Assembly (NCBI RefSeq): GCF_001723285.1
Contig: NZ_LPWG01000004.1
Location: forward strand, 62,001-126,000
Origin: Methyloceanibacter methanicus
GTDB lineage: Bacteria > Pseudomonadota > Alphaproteobacteria > Rhizobiales > Methyloligellaceae
Reading direction: 5' to 3'
DNA: 64,000 bases
The translations under genes and the position numbers were made by a program. The stretch's first letter is position 1. The number at the start of each line of letters is the position of its first letter. Shown here piece after piece: positions 1 to 9,751 of this stretch. The notes under the pieces were generated by a model. It searched no databases. It saw only the letters and a list, made by a program, of their open reading frames with translations, and had not been told where the DNA came from.

Positions 1-544
1 AATGGATCGAGCAGCGGCGGCGAATCGTCGAAAAGATGCGCGTCAGCGTTTCGTCGTCGTCGACCAGCAGGTTGCCCGTCGACGAGCCCGCGAAAATCTT
101 GACCCCCGCCGCGCCCGGCAACAGCTCCAATTGGGGCAGATCGCCGGCATTTTCGTGGGTCGCGCCGACGAAGAACGCAAAATCGCAATGCATGCGACCG
201 GTGCCCGCCGCCACCTTGGCGGCCAAAGCCTCCGCACTCGTGGTGGGCGGGCTCGTATTCGGCATCTCGAAAACGGCCGTGACGCCGCCCAACACCGCCG
301 CGCGGCTGCCGCTCTCCAAGTCCTCCTTGTGCTCCATGCCCGGCTCGCGGAAATGGACCTGCGTGTCGATCACACCCGGCAGGATATGGAGGCCGCGCGC
401 GTCGACCGTCCGCCCTGCCCGGCTCGCGTCGATGGTGCCGATGGCGCGAATCTGGCCGTCGCGCACGCCGATGTCGACAGGCGCTTCGCCGGTGTGGTTT
501 ACTACCGTTCCGCCCTTGAAGAGGATGTCGAACGTCTCAGCCAT
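1..544 (-). CDS. pyrC: dihydroorotase, class I, partial (runs off left edge)
   Basis: This is the N-terminal 181 residues of a dihydroorotase, the enzyme that cyclises N-carbamoyl-aspartate to dihydroorotate in de novo pyrimidine synthesis. The translation begins MAETFDILFKGGTVVNHTGE and carries the amidohydrolase signature DTQVHFREPG, then HKEDLESGSRAAVLGGVTA and EMPNTSPPTT. The first His of the usual HxH metal pair is replaced by Gln (TQVH). From memory this is common in the Rhizobiales-type enzyme, so it need not mean loss of function. The C-terminal half lies outside the window. It is divergent from ygfZ with a 75-base gap, so the two probably share a promoter region. The family is certain; its exact catalytic status is less so. 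Confidence 0.88.
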   Translation of the reverse strand, partial: MAETFDILFKGGTVVNHTGEAPVDIGVRDGQIRAIGTIDASRAGRTVDARGLHILPGVIDTQVHFREPGMEHKEDLESGSRAAVLGGVTAVFEMPNTSPPTTSAEALAAKVAAGTGRMHCDFAFFVGATHENAGDLPQLELLPGAAGVKIFAGSSTGNLLVDDDETLTRIFSTIRRRCSIH

Positions 545-619
545 CGCGTTTCGGCGTCTCCTTGTGGGGCAAATGCCCGGCACCTAAATTTCCATGCTTT
601 GGTAGCAGAAGGGCACCCC

Positions 620-1504
620 ATGAGTCATCGCGAAGACGGTATCTGCCGCGGAACGTCCCTCCCCGATCGCGGTGTGTTGCGCGTTTCCGGCGCGGACGCC
701 AAGACATTCCTTCAGGGCCTCCTCACCAACGACATCGAGAAGACGGACGGCGGCGGCGCGATCCATGCCGGGTTATTATCGCCGCACGGGAAGATCCTTC
801 ACGACTTCTTCGTGCTGGGGTGCGGAGACGGTTATCTGATCGAGGCGCCCGCGGAGAGCATCGAGGCCCTGGCGAAACGCCTGTCTTTCTACAAATTGCG
901 CTCCAAGGTCGCGATCGACGCGGAGCCCGCCATGAGGGTCGCCGCGGTCTGGGGCGGCCAACCGGCCCTGCCCGACGGCGCGCTGGCTTACGCCGATCCC
1001 AGGCTGCCCGAACTCGGCTTCCGCGTGCTGTTGCCGGAAGGGACCGTTCTGGACGAGGCGGCGTGCCCCCCCGCGACCGAGGCCGACTACCACGCCCGCC
1101 GCATCGCCCTCGGCATTCCTCAAGGCGGGCGCGACTACGCCTACGGCGACACCTTTCCGCATGAAGCGCTCTACGACCAATTGGACGGCGTGGCGTTCAA
1201 GAAGGGCTGCTATGTGGGCCAGGAGGTCGTCTCCCGCATGCAGCATCGGGGCACCGTGCGAAAGCGCGTCGTTCCCGTGGAAGGCGACGGCGCCTTGGAG
1301 GTGGGAGCAGAGGTGGTCGCAGGCAACGTGCCTGCCGGCAGCATCGGCTCCGCGGACGGAACCCATGGTCTCGCTCTGCTCCGGCTGGACCGGGCCGCCT
1401 CGGCACAAGCGCAAGGAAAGCCACTCAAGGCGGGAGACACGACGATCACGGTCCGTCTGCCGGACTATGCCACCTTCGAAATGCCGGTCGCCGAGGGCGT
1501 ATGA
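620..1504 (+). CDS. ygfZ: YgfZ/GcvT-domain folate-binding protein
   Basis: A 294-residue folate-binding protein of the YgfZ family, related to glycine cleavage T protein and linked in other bacteria to iron-sulfur cluster assembly or repair. The hallmark KGCYVGQEVVSRM motif, holding the conserved Cys, lies near residue 195. The N-terminal part shows the GcvT-like pattern FLQGLLTNDI. The reading frame is open further upstream, but the ATG at 620 fits the family start (MSHREDGICR...LPDRGVLRVSGADA), and the upstream part is only antisense to pyrC. Its stop overlaps the start of tag by four bases (ATGA), so the two are probably translationally coupled. Confidence 0.9.
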   Translation: MSHREDGICRGTSLPDRGVLRVSGADAKTFLQGLLTNDIEKTDGGGAIHAGLLSPHGKILHDFFVLGCGDGYLIEAPAESIEALAKRLSFYKLRSKVAIDAEPAMRVAAVWGGQPALPDGALAYADPRLPELGFRVLLPEGTVLDEAACPPATEADYHARRIALGIPQGGRDYAYGDTFPHEALYDQLDGVAFKKGCYVGQEVVSRMQHRGTVRKRVVPVEGDGALEVGAEVVAGNVPAGSIGSADGTHGLALLRLDRAASAQAQGKPLKAGDTTITVRLPDYATFEMPVAEGV

Positions 1505-2082
1505 CCACAGGCGACCTCCCCCGTTGTCCCTGGCCGGGGTCAGACCCGCTTTACGTCGCCTATCACGACGAAGAATGGGGCGTGCCCGAGTATGACGACC
1601 GGGCGCTCTTCGAGAAACTCATCCTCGACGGCTTTCAAGCGGGGCTGGCCTGGATCACGATCTTGCGCAAGCGGGACGCGTTCCGTGCCGCCTTCGACGG
1701 CTTCGAGCCGGCACAAATCGCGCGTTACGACGCCAAGAAGATCGAAGCGCTGATGGGCGATGCCGCCATCGTACGCAACCGCCTCAAGATCGAAGGCGCC
1801 GTCCGGTCGGCGCAAGCCTGGCTCGACATGATGGAGACGGGCCCGGGATTCTCGGCTTTCCTCTGGGACTTCGTCGATGGGAAGCCGATCCTCAACCGCC
1901 ACAAGAGCATGAGCGACGTGCCGGCCGAAACGCCTCTGTCGCGCAAGATGTCCAATGCGCTGAAGGCGCGCGGCTTCAAGTTCTGCGGTCCCACGATCGT
2001 CTATGCTTTCATGCAAGCGACAGGGCTCGTCAACGATCACTTGACGAGTTGCCACAGACATCAGGCCTGCGCTGTACTGTAA
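1501..2082 (+). CDS. tag: DNA-3-methyladenine glycosylase I
   Basis: A 193-residue Tag glycosylase that removes 3-methyladenine from alkylated DNA in base excision repair. The N-terminus RCPWPGSDPLYVAYHDEEWG and the C-terminus NDHLTSCHRHQAC hold the Cys and His residues that bind the structural zinc in E. coli Tag. The helical core FEKLILDGFQAGLAWITIL is typical, and the length is normal. It starts inside the ygfZ stop (ATGA). The next gene is convergent, 12 bases downstream. Confidence 0.93.
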   Translation: MTTGDLPRCPWPGSDPLYVAYHDEEWGVPEYDDRALFEKLILDGFQAGLAWITILRKRDAFRAAFDGFEPAQIARYDAKKIEALMGDAAIVRNRLKIEGAVRSAQAWLDMMETGPGFSAFLWDFVDGKPILNRHKSMSDVPAETPLSRKMSNALKARGFKFCGPTIVYAFMQATGLVNDHLTSCHRHQACAVL

Positions 2083-2094
2083 TGGTCGAAAGGC

Positions 2095-2334
2095 TCAGCC
2101 GCGTCCGCGCGGATCCATGCTGCGGGGATAGGTCCGCTCTTCCTGAATCTTGCCGTCGCGTTTTCTGATACGCACGGACCCCATCTTCTTGACGGCCCGC
2201 TCCAAGACTCCGCCCTTGGTCGCGTCGGCTTTGGTCTTGAATCGTTTGACGACTTCTCCAGATCCCTCTCGCTTCAACTCCCACTTCTTGTTCTTGTCGT
2301 TGTAGCTGAGGGAAAATCTCGGCAGCTTTGCCAT
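2095..2334 (-). CDS. DUF2188-like small protein
   Basis: A 79-residue basic protein (MAKLPRFSLSYNDKNKKWEL...). It resembles the DUF2188 family of small beta-rich proteins, in which a conserved KKWELKREGSGE-like strand is followed by an F.TKADA.KGG.LE helix. The function of the family is not established. It ends RGRG and is rich in Lys and Arg. It is convergent with tag and divergent from the HD hydrolase. The 194-base gap upstream, up to 2528, shows no clear regulatory signal. Confidence 0.6.
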   Translation of the reverse strand: MAKLPRFSLSYNDKNKKWELKREGSGEVVKRFKTKADATKGGVLERAVKKMGSVRIRKRDGKIQEERTYPRSMDPRGRG

Positions 2335-2528
2335 GTTGCACTCTCCCTATCGTGCTTGTTCGTTTCCTCAACGCGTTTACGAGGCCGGTATGATTGGCAT
2401 CCGCACAGTACATCGTCCATGTCTTTTTTGGTCCGGCCTTCTCTAATCTGCGGCAGGAGCAACAAGCGCCGGTTTGACACTTGCGCCTTGTTTCGATCAG
2501 TGTCTGCCCGCGCAACCAAGAGAGACCT

Positions 2529-3143
2529 TTGAACGCCACAGCCAAAACGCAACCGCCGCGCGCCTGGCAGCGCATGCTCAGTGGGCGGCGGCTGGATCTT
2601 CTCGATCCCTCGCCGCTCGACATCGAGGTCGAAGACATCGCGCACGGGCTGGCGCGCGTCGCCCGCTGGAACGGACAGACTCATGGCGACCACACCTTCT
2701 CCGTGGCCGAACACAGCCTGCTCGTCGAGGCGATCGTGCGCGATCTCTGCCCGTCCGTGCCGACGGCCGAGCAGCTTGCGGCGCTTCTCCACGATGCCCC
2801 GGAATACGTGATCGGCGACCTGATCAGCCCCTTCAAGGCCGCCTTGTCTCTCGACTACCGCACCTTCGAAGCACGGCTCCTGGCGGCGATCCATGTCCGT
2901 TTTGGGCTCCCGACGGAACTGCCGGACGAGACGAGCGCCCTGATCAAACGCGCCGACAGGATCGCCGCCTATTACGAGGCCGTGGGCCTTGCGGGGTTCT
3001 CCCGATCCGAAGCCCGGAAGTTCTTCGGGCAGCCCAAGGGGCTGAGCCCTGCTCTGGTCACAACTCTGACCGCGTTACGCCCCGTTCCCGCGTCAGAAGG
3101 CGAGAAAAGGTTCTTGAAACGCTTTCACGAGCTTGCCAGATGA
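2529..3143 (+). CDS. HD-domain phosphohydrolase (YfbR-like)
   Basis: A 204-residue HD-superfamily protein resembling YfbR-type 5'-nucleotidases. The metal-binding pattern is visible as GDHTFSVAEHSLLVE, then LLHDAPEYVIGD, with a later conserved Asp (KRADRIAAYYE). The start is uncertain. I prefer TTG at 2529, preceded by AGAGAG, because relatives begin a few residues before RAWQRMLSGRRLDLLDPSP. An in-frame ATG exists at 2481 but adds residues with no family resemblance. The true substrate (dNMP or another nucleotide) cannot be read from the sequence. Confidence 0.8.
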   Translation: MNATAKTQPPRAWQRMLSGRRLDLLDPSPLDIEVEDIAHGLARVARWNGQTHGDHTFSVAEHSLLVEAIVRDLCPSVPTAEQLAALLHDAPEYVIGDLISPFKAALSLDYRTFEARLLAAIHVRFGLPTELPDETSALIKRADRIAAYYEAVGLAGFSRSEARKFFGQPKGLSPALVTTLTALRPVPASEGEKRFLKRFHELAR

Positions 3144-3186
3144 ATAGCGTACAGACGGCCGTCGAATCGCTACATTAGAGAGCCCC

Positions 3187-3762
3187 ATGGAAACGCTGAC
3201 ATTCGATAGAGATGCCCTGGCGGAGCCGGAGACCTTGTCGCCGGACACGTTGCTCGTCTGCCCGTTGAGCCGGGTCCAAGCAACGGTGACGATGGCGCGC
3301 GTGAGCCACTTGGTGACGCTGATCAACGGGGAAACTCTGATCGATACGCCGGAGACCATCGGTCAGGACCGGCATTTGCGGCTATCCATGAACGATATCG
3401 CCGAACCCCGCGACGGCCTCGTCGTGCCAAGCGAGGACCACGTGGCCAAGCTCATTCAGTTCGCCGAGGACTGGGACCAGAACGCACCCCTGCTGATTCA
3501 TTGTTGGGCCGGCATCAGCCGTTCCACGGCGGGCGCCTTCGTCGTGCTGTGTGCGCTCAATCCGCGTGCGGACGAGCACGCGCTTGCCCGCGCTCTGCGC
3601 CGCGCCTCACCGACCGCCTATCCCAACCGGCGCATCGTCGCCCTCGCGGACGACGTGCTCGGGCGTGGCGGCCGCATGAACGCGGCCGTGGATCACATCG
3701 GGCGCGGCCTTCTGGCCGAAGAAGGCAAAGTCTTTTCGCTGCCCGCGCGTCACGCGGTCTAA
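3187..3762 (+). CDS. tyrosine phosphatase superfamily protein
   Basis: A 191-residue protein of the cysteine-dependent phosphatase superfamily. The P-loop CX5R is visible in LLIHCWAGISRSTAGAF (HCWAGISR) around residue 103. A candidate general-acid Asp lies in LSMNDIAEP upstream. Relatives in Rhizobiales are annotated as protein tyrosine phosphatases of unknown target. It lies 43 bases after the HD hydrolase and 3 bases before nadQ, so the three genes may be one operon. The physiological substrate is unknown. Confidence 0.82.
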   Translation: METLTFDRDALAEPETLSPDTLLVCPLSRVQATVTMARVSHLVTLINGETLIDTPETIGQDRHLRLSMNDIAEPRDGLVVPSEDHVAKLIQFAEDWDQNAPLLIHCWAGISRSTAGAFVVLCALNPRADEHALARALRRASPTAYPNRRIVALADDVLGRGGRMNAAVDHIGRGLLAEEGKVFSLPARHAV

Positions 3763-3765
3763 ACC

Positions 3766-4791
3766 ATGCCCGGCACTCGGCGCCATAACGCGGCTGCCCG
3801 AGACTTTTCCGCCGACGACCCGTCCGCCAACAATCCGCAAATCGAACTCGGCCTCAACGCGGCGATCGTCATGGTCCGCGACCAGCAGCCCCATATCCTC
3901 GTGGTGCGCCCGGGGATCGCAGGCGACGAGTCCCGGGATGCCCTGCCCTTCGGTCCCTTCGCGCCGCGGGCACACCGCACGCTCGAAATCGGACTGCGCG
4001 AATGGGTGGAGCGGCAGACGGGAATCGAGCTCGGCTATGTGGAACAGCTGTACACCTTCGGCGACCGCGGCCGGCACGCCGAGCCCGGCGGCGCCCATAC
4101 GCTCTCCGTCGGTTATCTGGCTTTGACCCGGGGCACGACCGCCGAAATGCGCGGGGCGCATTGGTCGCCCTGGTATGCGTACTTCCCGTGGGAGGACTGG
4201 CGGGACGGCAAACCGCAAATCCTCACCGACGAGATCGAGCCGCGCCTGAAGGCATGGGCCGAACGGCCCCCGTCCCCGGGCGAGCCCATCCGGCCCTTGC
4301 GGCGTCCCGAACGGCTCAAGATCGGCTTCGGTATCGGTGCCCGCTGGGACGAAGAGAAGGTTCTGGAGCGCTACGAACTGCTGTACGAGGCCGGGCTTGT
4401 GGAGGAAGCGCTGCGCGATGGCCGCTCGGCGGCGGACCGTTGGGGCGACCTGCCGGAACTCGGCCGCCCCATGGCGCTCGACCACCGGCGCATTCTCGCA
4501 ACAGCCATGGGCCGTGTGCGCGGCAAGCTGAAATACCGGCCCGTCGTGTTCGAATTGCTGCCGCCGGAATTCACGCTTTACGACTTGCAAAAGACGGTCG
4601 AGGCGATTTCGGGGACGTTGCTGCACAAGCAGAACTTCCGGCGGCTCGTCGAAAAGGGGGGACTCGTCGAACCCACGGGAAATGTCTCCACCGAGACGGG
4701 CGGACGTCCCGCCAAGCTCTACCGCTTTCGCCGTGAAGTTGTTCTGGAGCGCCCCGCGCCCGGGTTGCGCGTGAGCGCGGGCCGCAGTTGA
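3766..4791 (+). CDS. nadQ: NadQ-like Nudix/winged-helix regulator of NAD synthesis (COG4111 type)
   Basis: A 341-residue protein with an N-terminal Nudix-like domain (about residues 25-175) and a C-terminal NrtR-type winged helix (about 255-335). The Nudix box is degenerate: LREWVERQTGI lacks the paired glutamates of REXXEEXGX, which suggests ligand binding rather than hydrolysis. The winged helix shows FTLYDLQKTVEAISG, LHKQNFRRLVEKGGLVE and RPAKLYRFRREV. From memory, comparative genomics assigned this family (NadQ) to control of nadABC in Alphaproteobacteria. Supporting this, nadABC lies about 7 kb downstream behind two palindromic sites. No copy of those sites is visible upstream of nadQ. 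The DNA-binding role is inferred; the domains are directly visible. Confidence 0.8.
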   Translation: MPGTRRHNAAARDFSADDPSANNPQIELGLNAAIVMVRDQQPHILVVRPGIAGDESRDALPFGPFAPRAHRTLEIGLREWVERQTGIELGYVEQLYTFGDRGRHAEPGGAHTLSVGYLALTRGTTAEMRGAHWSPWYAYFPWEDWRDGKPQILTDEIEPRLKAWAERPPSPGEPIRPLRRPERLKIGFGIGARWDEEKVLERYELLYEAGLVEEALRDGRSAADRWGDLPELGRPMALDHRRILATAMGRVRGKLKYRPVVFELLPPEFTLYDLQKTVEAISGTLLHKQNFRRLVEKGGLVEPTGNVSTETGGRPAKLYRFRREVVLERPAPGLRVSAGRS

Positions 4792-4869
4792 CGCTGGTCC
4801 CTTGAACGTCAGCCGCGAAGGGCCGACATTGCAACCGAACCCTACCCGCGTCTTCAGCATTGGCCGCCC

Positions 4870-6050
4870 ATGACCCCCCTGAGTTCCGCAAGACTCCTGA
4901 ACACCATTGCCCGGTCTCTCGCCGCCACTCTGATCGCCGTCTTGGCATTTGGCCCCGGACCGGCCTTGGCGCTTTCGAAGACCCTCACGACCGAGACGGG
5001 CCCGGTCGCGTCGAGACGGTCGCGGAGGGCCTCAATCACCCTTGGGGCATGGTGTTCCTGCCGGACGGCCAGATGCTGGTGACGGAACGCGTGGGCACGC
5101 TGCGGCGCGTGCGCCCGGACGGGTCGGTGTCCGCTCCCCTCTCCGGCGTGCCGGAGGTCGTGGCTAAGGGCCAAGGCGGCCTGCTCGACATCGCGCTCGA
5201 TCCCGATTTCGCCGCCAACAAGCTGATCTATCTGTCCTATGCCGAACCCGGCGAGGGCGGCGCCGGCACGGCCGTGGCGCGCGGCCGGCTCGAGGGCGAC
5301 GGGCTGCAGGACCTCAAAGTCATCTTTCAGCAGACCCCCAAAGCCAAAGGCCGCAATCACTTTGGCGGCCGGCTCGCCTTCGCGCCCGACGGGACGCTCT
5401 TCGTCACACTCGGCGACCGGTTCGAATTCGACCCCGCGCAGGATCTCGCAAGCCATCTTGGCAAGATCGTCCGCATCAACCCGGACGGGTCCGTCCCGCA
5501 GGATAATCCCTTTATCGGGCAAAAGGACGCGCAGCCGGAAATCTGGTCCTTGGGCCACCGCAACGTGGAGAGCGCCGCGATCGACCCCAAGACCGGCAAG
5601 CTCTGGACCCTGGAATTCGGCCCCAGAGGCGGCGACGAACTGAACCGCCCCGCGCCAGGTGAAAATTACGGCTGGCCGCTCGTCAGCTGGGGCAAGCACT
5701 ATGACGGCACGGACATCCCCAATCCGCCGACCCGGCCGGAATTCGCCGATGCGGTCCGCCAGTGGACACCGGTCATCTCGCCATCGGGCGCGACCTTCTA
5801 TACGGCCGAGCCGGTTCCGGGCTGGACCGCGGAGACCATTCCGGACTGGACCGGAGACCTGCTCGTGGGCGGGCTGTCCTCTCAGAGCATCATCCGCCTC
5901 ACGATCGACGGCGAGACGGTGACCGGCGAGGAACGCATTCCCCTTGGCGTCCGCGTGCGCAACGTGGTCCAGGGGCCCGACGGGGCCGTCTACGCCCTCA
6001 CGGATGAAGACAACGGCAAGATCCTGCGGCTGACGGCAGACAGCCAATGA
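4870..6050 (+). CDS. PQQ-dependent aldose sugar dehydrogenase-like protein, frameshifted near signal peptide
   Basis: A soluble beta-propeller sugar dehydrogenase (YliI/Asd type, PQQ-binding GDH-B fold), predicted periplasmic. Mature motifs are GLNHPWGMVFLPDG, GQGGLLDIALDPDF, GRNHFGGRLAFAPDG and WSLGHRNVESAA. The signal peptide (MTPLSSARLLNTIARSLAAT...GPALALS) starts at ATG 4870, but the mature domain is read in another frame. One base appears to be missing at about 5005, in ccggtcgcg. In the mature frame the only in-window start is 4860, which gives an N-terminus with no signal peptide. As given, the export signal and enzyme are uncoupled. It overlaps the next gene by 4 bases (ATGA). Family fairly sure; cofactor inferred. 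Confidence 0.78.
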
Positions 6051-6451
6051 GCCCGTTGCTCTCGCTCGGCTTCATGGGGCGCTTCGGCCGCTCCGCCGCA
6101 CTGCGGCTGTTCGACGAGGATTTGAAAGCCGTCGACCTTCACCCCAATCTGGTGCCGGAAGCGGTCAAGCTCGCGGCCTTGCGCATCTTGATGGCGCGAA
6201 CGGACGGAAGCAACCCAAGCGCCGCGAATAGCCGGGCGGCGGCCGAGCTACTCGCCTATTGCATGCTGGGCATCGGAGCCTTCGAATCCGCGAACGGTTC
6301 ATGGCTCGCTGGCGCGGTTGAAAACCGGATTGACGCGGCGCTCGACGATGATACCAGTTCCGATGCGAAGCTTATCCTCTTGGCTCTTCATGCAAATGTG
6401 ATTCAGCCCAGCGTCGTCGAGCGCTATAGGTTGGAAGCCGCTTCGGGGTGA
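6047..6451 (+). CDS. hypothetical protein, translationally coupled to the dehydrogenase
   Basis: A 134-residue, mainly helical protein that I do not recognise ([20 protein letters not shown]...). It has no signal peptide, membrane segment or cysteine motif. It begins with an ATG overlapping the upstream stop (ATGA), which suggests coupled translation. It ends 87 bases before the ABC transporter ATPase start. Codon use and GC look like the neighbours, so it is likely a real conserved gene. Confidence 0.6.
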   Translation: MSPLLSLGFMGRFGRSAALRLFDEDLKAVDLHPNLVPEAVKLAALRILMARTDGSNPSAANSRAAAELLAYCMLGIGAFESANGSWLAGAVENRIDAALDDDTSSDAKLILLALHANVIQPSVVERYRLEAASG

Positions 6452-6538
6452 GTCCGCCCCAAGATCAGCCCCAAACGTCGCCACATGCCTCGCCTCGCCG
6501 CGCGGCCCTGCCCCAACGAGCAACGATTGCCGCCACCC

Positions 6539-7460
<922 letters not shown>

Positions 7461-7464
<4 letters not shown>

Positions 7465-8222
7465 ACCTGCCCGCCATCCTTGCGATCTACAAATTCGAGA
7501 TGGCGCGCTGGGGCCGCACCCTGCTGCAGAGCCTGGTGTCCCCGGTCATCGCAACGTCGCTCTATTTCGTGGTGTTCGGCGCCGCGATCGGCAGCCGCAT
7601 CAACGAGATCGACGGCGTTCCCTACGGCGCCTTCATCGTGCCGGGGCTCATCATGTTGAACCTCCTGACCCAGAGCGTGGCGAACGCATCCTTCGGCATC
7701 TATTTCCCCCGCTTCACGGGAACCATCTACGAGCAGCTCTCCGCGCCGCTGTCGCCGTTCGAGATCGTCGCCGGCTATGTGGGCGCCGCCGCGACGAAAT
7801 CGATCATCCTCGGTGCGCTCATCCTTGCGACGGCGACCTTGTTCGTCGAGCTCCGGATCGATCATCCGGTCTGGATGGTGTTCTTTCTGGTCCTAACCGC
7901 CATCACGTTCAGCCTACTGGGATTCGTGATCGGGCTCTGGGCTGAGGGCTTCGAGCAGCTTCAGCTCGTACCGCTTCTGATCATCACGCCGCTCACCTTC
8001 TTGGGCGGGACGTTCTACTCCTTGAGCGTGCTGCCGCCCGTGTGGCAAACGATCTCGCTGCTGAACCCGGTCGTCTATCTGGTCAGTGCTTTCCGCTGGA
8101 GCTTTTTCAGCACGGCCGATGTCAGCGTGGAGATCAGCCTTGCCATGATCGCCCTGTTCCTCGTCCTGTGCCTCGGCGCGGTCTGGTGGGTGTTCAAGAC
8201 GGGCTATCGCCTCAAGAGCTAA
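7461..8222 (+). CDS. ABC-2 type transporter permease
   Basis: A 253-residue integral membrane protein with about six transmembrane helices, forming the membrane part of the exporter with the preceding ATPase (ATGA overlap). The ABC-2 pattern is visible: [38 protein letters not shown] and, near the C-terminus, [19 protein letters not shown] with [13 protein letters not shown]. The NodJ/YadH type is the best match by eye. It ends TGYRLKS. The substrate cannot be deduced. Confidence 0.85.
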
Positions 8223-8320
8223 CGGCAAGGCCCGTTCCACACGCGTCCCGGTGAATTCTGTGGAGGGCGGCGCCTCTCAAACGCATATGTGCCACCAAGC
8301 ATAGGCGTCCGCGCGCGCGC

Positions 8321-9697
8321 ATGGTACTGAACCCCATGGCGGAGATTCAGGGTCAATCGGTACGGGACGGCGAGCCGACACTTCACCGGTCGGTCGGGCC
8401 ATTTCAAATGGCGCTTTACGGGCTCGGCAGCATGCTGGGCGCTGGCATTTACGGTCTGATCGGCAAGGCCGCAGGCGAAGTCGGCAACGCCGTTTGGCTC
8501 GCGTTTCTCGTCGCGCTCGTCGCCGCACTCCTGACAGCCTTGTCCTACGCTTCGCTCGGTTCGCGCTATCCGCGGGCGGCAGGCGCTGTCTACGTGGCCC
8601 AGCGGGCTTACGGTTTCCCGCTCCTGAGCTTCATGGTGGGGCTGGCCTTGGTCTGTTCGGGCCTCACCTCGATCGCCACCCAGTCGCGCGTGTTCGGCGC
8701 CAATTTCATCGAGCTCTTCGGTCTCGACACTCTGCCCGTCGCCGCGATCGCGTTGTGCTACCTGTTCGGCACGACGGTGATCATCTATCGCGGCATTCAG
8801 GAAGCCATGTGGGTCAACGTCTTGTGCACCGTGGTCTCGATCGCCGGTCTTCTCCTCGTGGTGGCGGTCGGCGCATCCTATTGGGGCTCGGTCGACTATC
8901 TCGAAACGCCGCCCACCAACGACAACGGCGAGACGGCCCTGATCGTCATCCAAGGCGCGGTGCTGGCCTTCTTTGCCTTTATCGGCTTCGAGGACATGTA
9001 CAACGTCGCCGAGGAAGTCCGCGAGCCGGAGAAGACCATTCCGATCGGACTGATCTCGGCTATGCTGATCGCCGCGCTCATCTATATCGCCGTGGCGATC
9101 ACCGCCGTGTCCGTCGTGCCGTGGCAGGATCTGGCGACGGCCCCCGGTCCCATCACCGAAGTGGTGGCGCGCGCCGCGCCGTTCATTCCACCCATCCTCT
9201 TCACGGCCATCACCATCTTCGCGGTGGCCAATACCGGGCTCGTGAATTTCGTGACGGCCTCGCGCCTGCTCTACGGCATGGCGCGGCAGAATCTCCTGCC
9301 GGACCACCTCGGCAAGATCCATCGCCATCGCCGGACGCCGCATATCGCCATCCTGGTCCTGTTTCTCATCCTCGTGCCGCTGGCCCTCATGGGCACGATC
9401 GCCGAGCTGGCCGCGGCCACGGTTTTGCTGCTGCTCACGGTCTTCTCCGTGGTGAACGGCGCGCTGTTCGTCTTGAAAGGACGCAAAGGCGAACCGCCGG
9501 GCCGGTTCGAAATCCCACGCATCATCCCGGCCCTGGGATTTCTCGTGTGCGTTGGGCTGATCGTGGTGCGCGTATCGACGGGCGACTGGCGTGCGCCCGC
9601 CATTGCCGGATCCCTGTTGCTGGCCTGCTTCCTGATCTACGTGCTCATGCGGCGGCTCGATCCGGAAGCCATCAGCGAGATCGGCGAAGACGGATAG
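8321..9697 (+). CDS. APC-family amino acid permease
   Basis: A 458-residue transporter of the amino acid-polyamine-organocation superfamily with about 12 transmembrane segments. The first helix has the substrate-binding pattern YGLGSMLGAGIYGLIGKAAG, and a later helix carries FFAFIGFEDMYNVAEEVREP, typical of the APC fold. The ATG at 8321 and the ATG at 8336 (MAEIQGQ) are both possible starts. It has its own upstream spacer of 98 bases after the ABC permease, and its 3' end faces the L,D-transpeptidase-like gene. Substrate unknown. Confidence 0.85.
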   Translation: MVLNPMAEIQGQSVRDGEPTLHRSVGPFQMALYGLGSMLGAGIYGLIGKAAGEVGNAVWLAFLVALVAALLTALSYASLGSRYPRAAGAVYVAQRAYGFPLLSFMVGLALVCSGLTSIATQSRVFGANFIELFGLDTLPVAAIALCYLFGTTVIIYRGIQEAMWVNVLCTVVSIAGLLLVVAVGASYWGSVDYLETPPTNDNGETALIVIQGAVLAFFAFIGFEDMYNVAEEVREPEKTIPIGLISAMLIAALIYIAVAITAVSVVPWQDLATAPGPITEVVARAAPFIPPILFTAITIFAVANTGLVNFVTASRLLYGMARQNLLPDHLGKIHRHRRTPHIAILVLFLILVPLALMGTIAELAAATVLLLLTVFSVVNGALFVLKGRKGEPPGRFEIPRIIPALGFLVCVGLIVVRVSTGDWRAPAIAGSLLLACFLIYVLMRRLDPEAISEIGEDG

Positions 9698-9751
9698 GCA
9701 CGGCCGGCCCGCGCCGCGCGCCTCGCCCCAACGCATCTCGCCTGCGGGCCC

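Noticed and set aside
2..619. N-terminal extension of the ygfZ frame to position 2
   Set aside because: It is antisense to pyrC and has no YgfZ resemblance. The ATG at 620 fits the family.
8219..9736. 505-codon minus-strand frame opposite the APC permease
   Set aside because: Antisense shadow of a membrane protein gene, rich in His, Asp, Gly and Arg.
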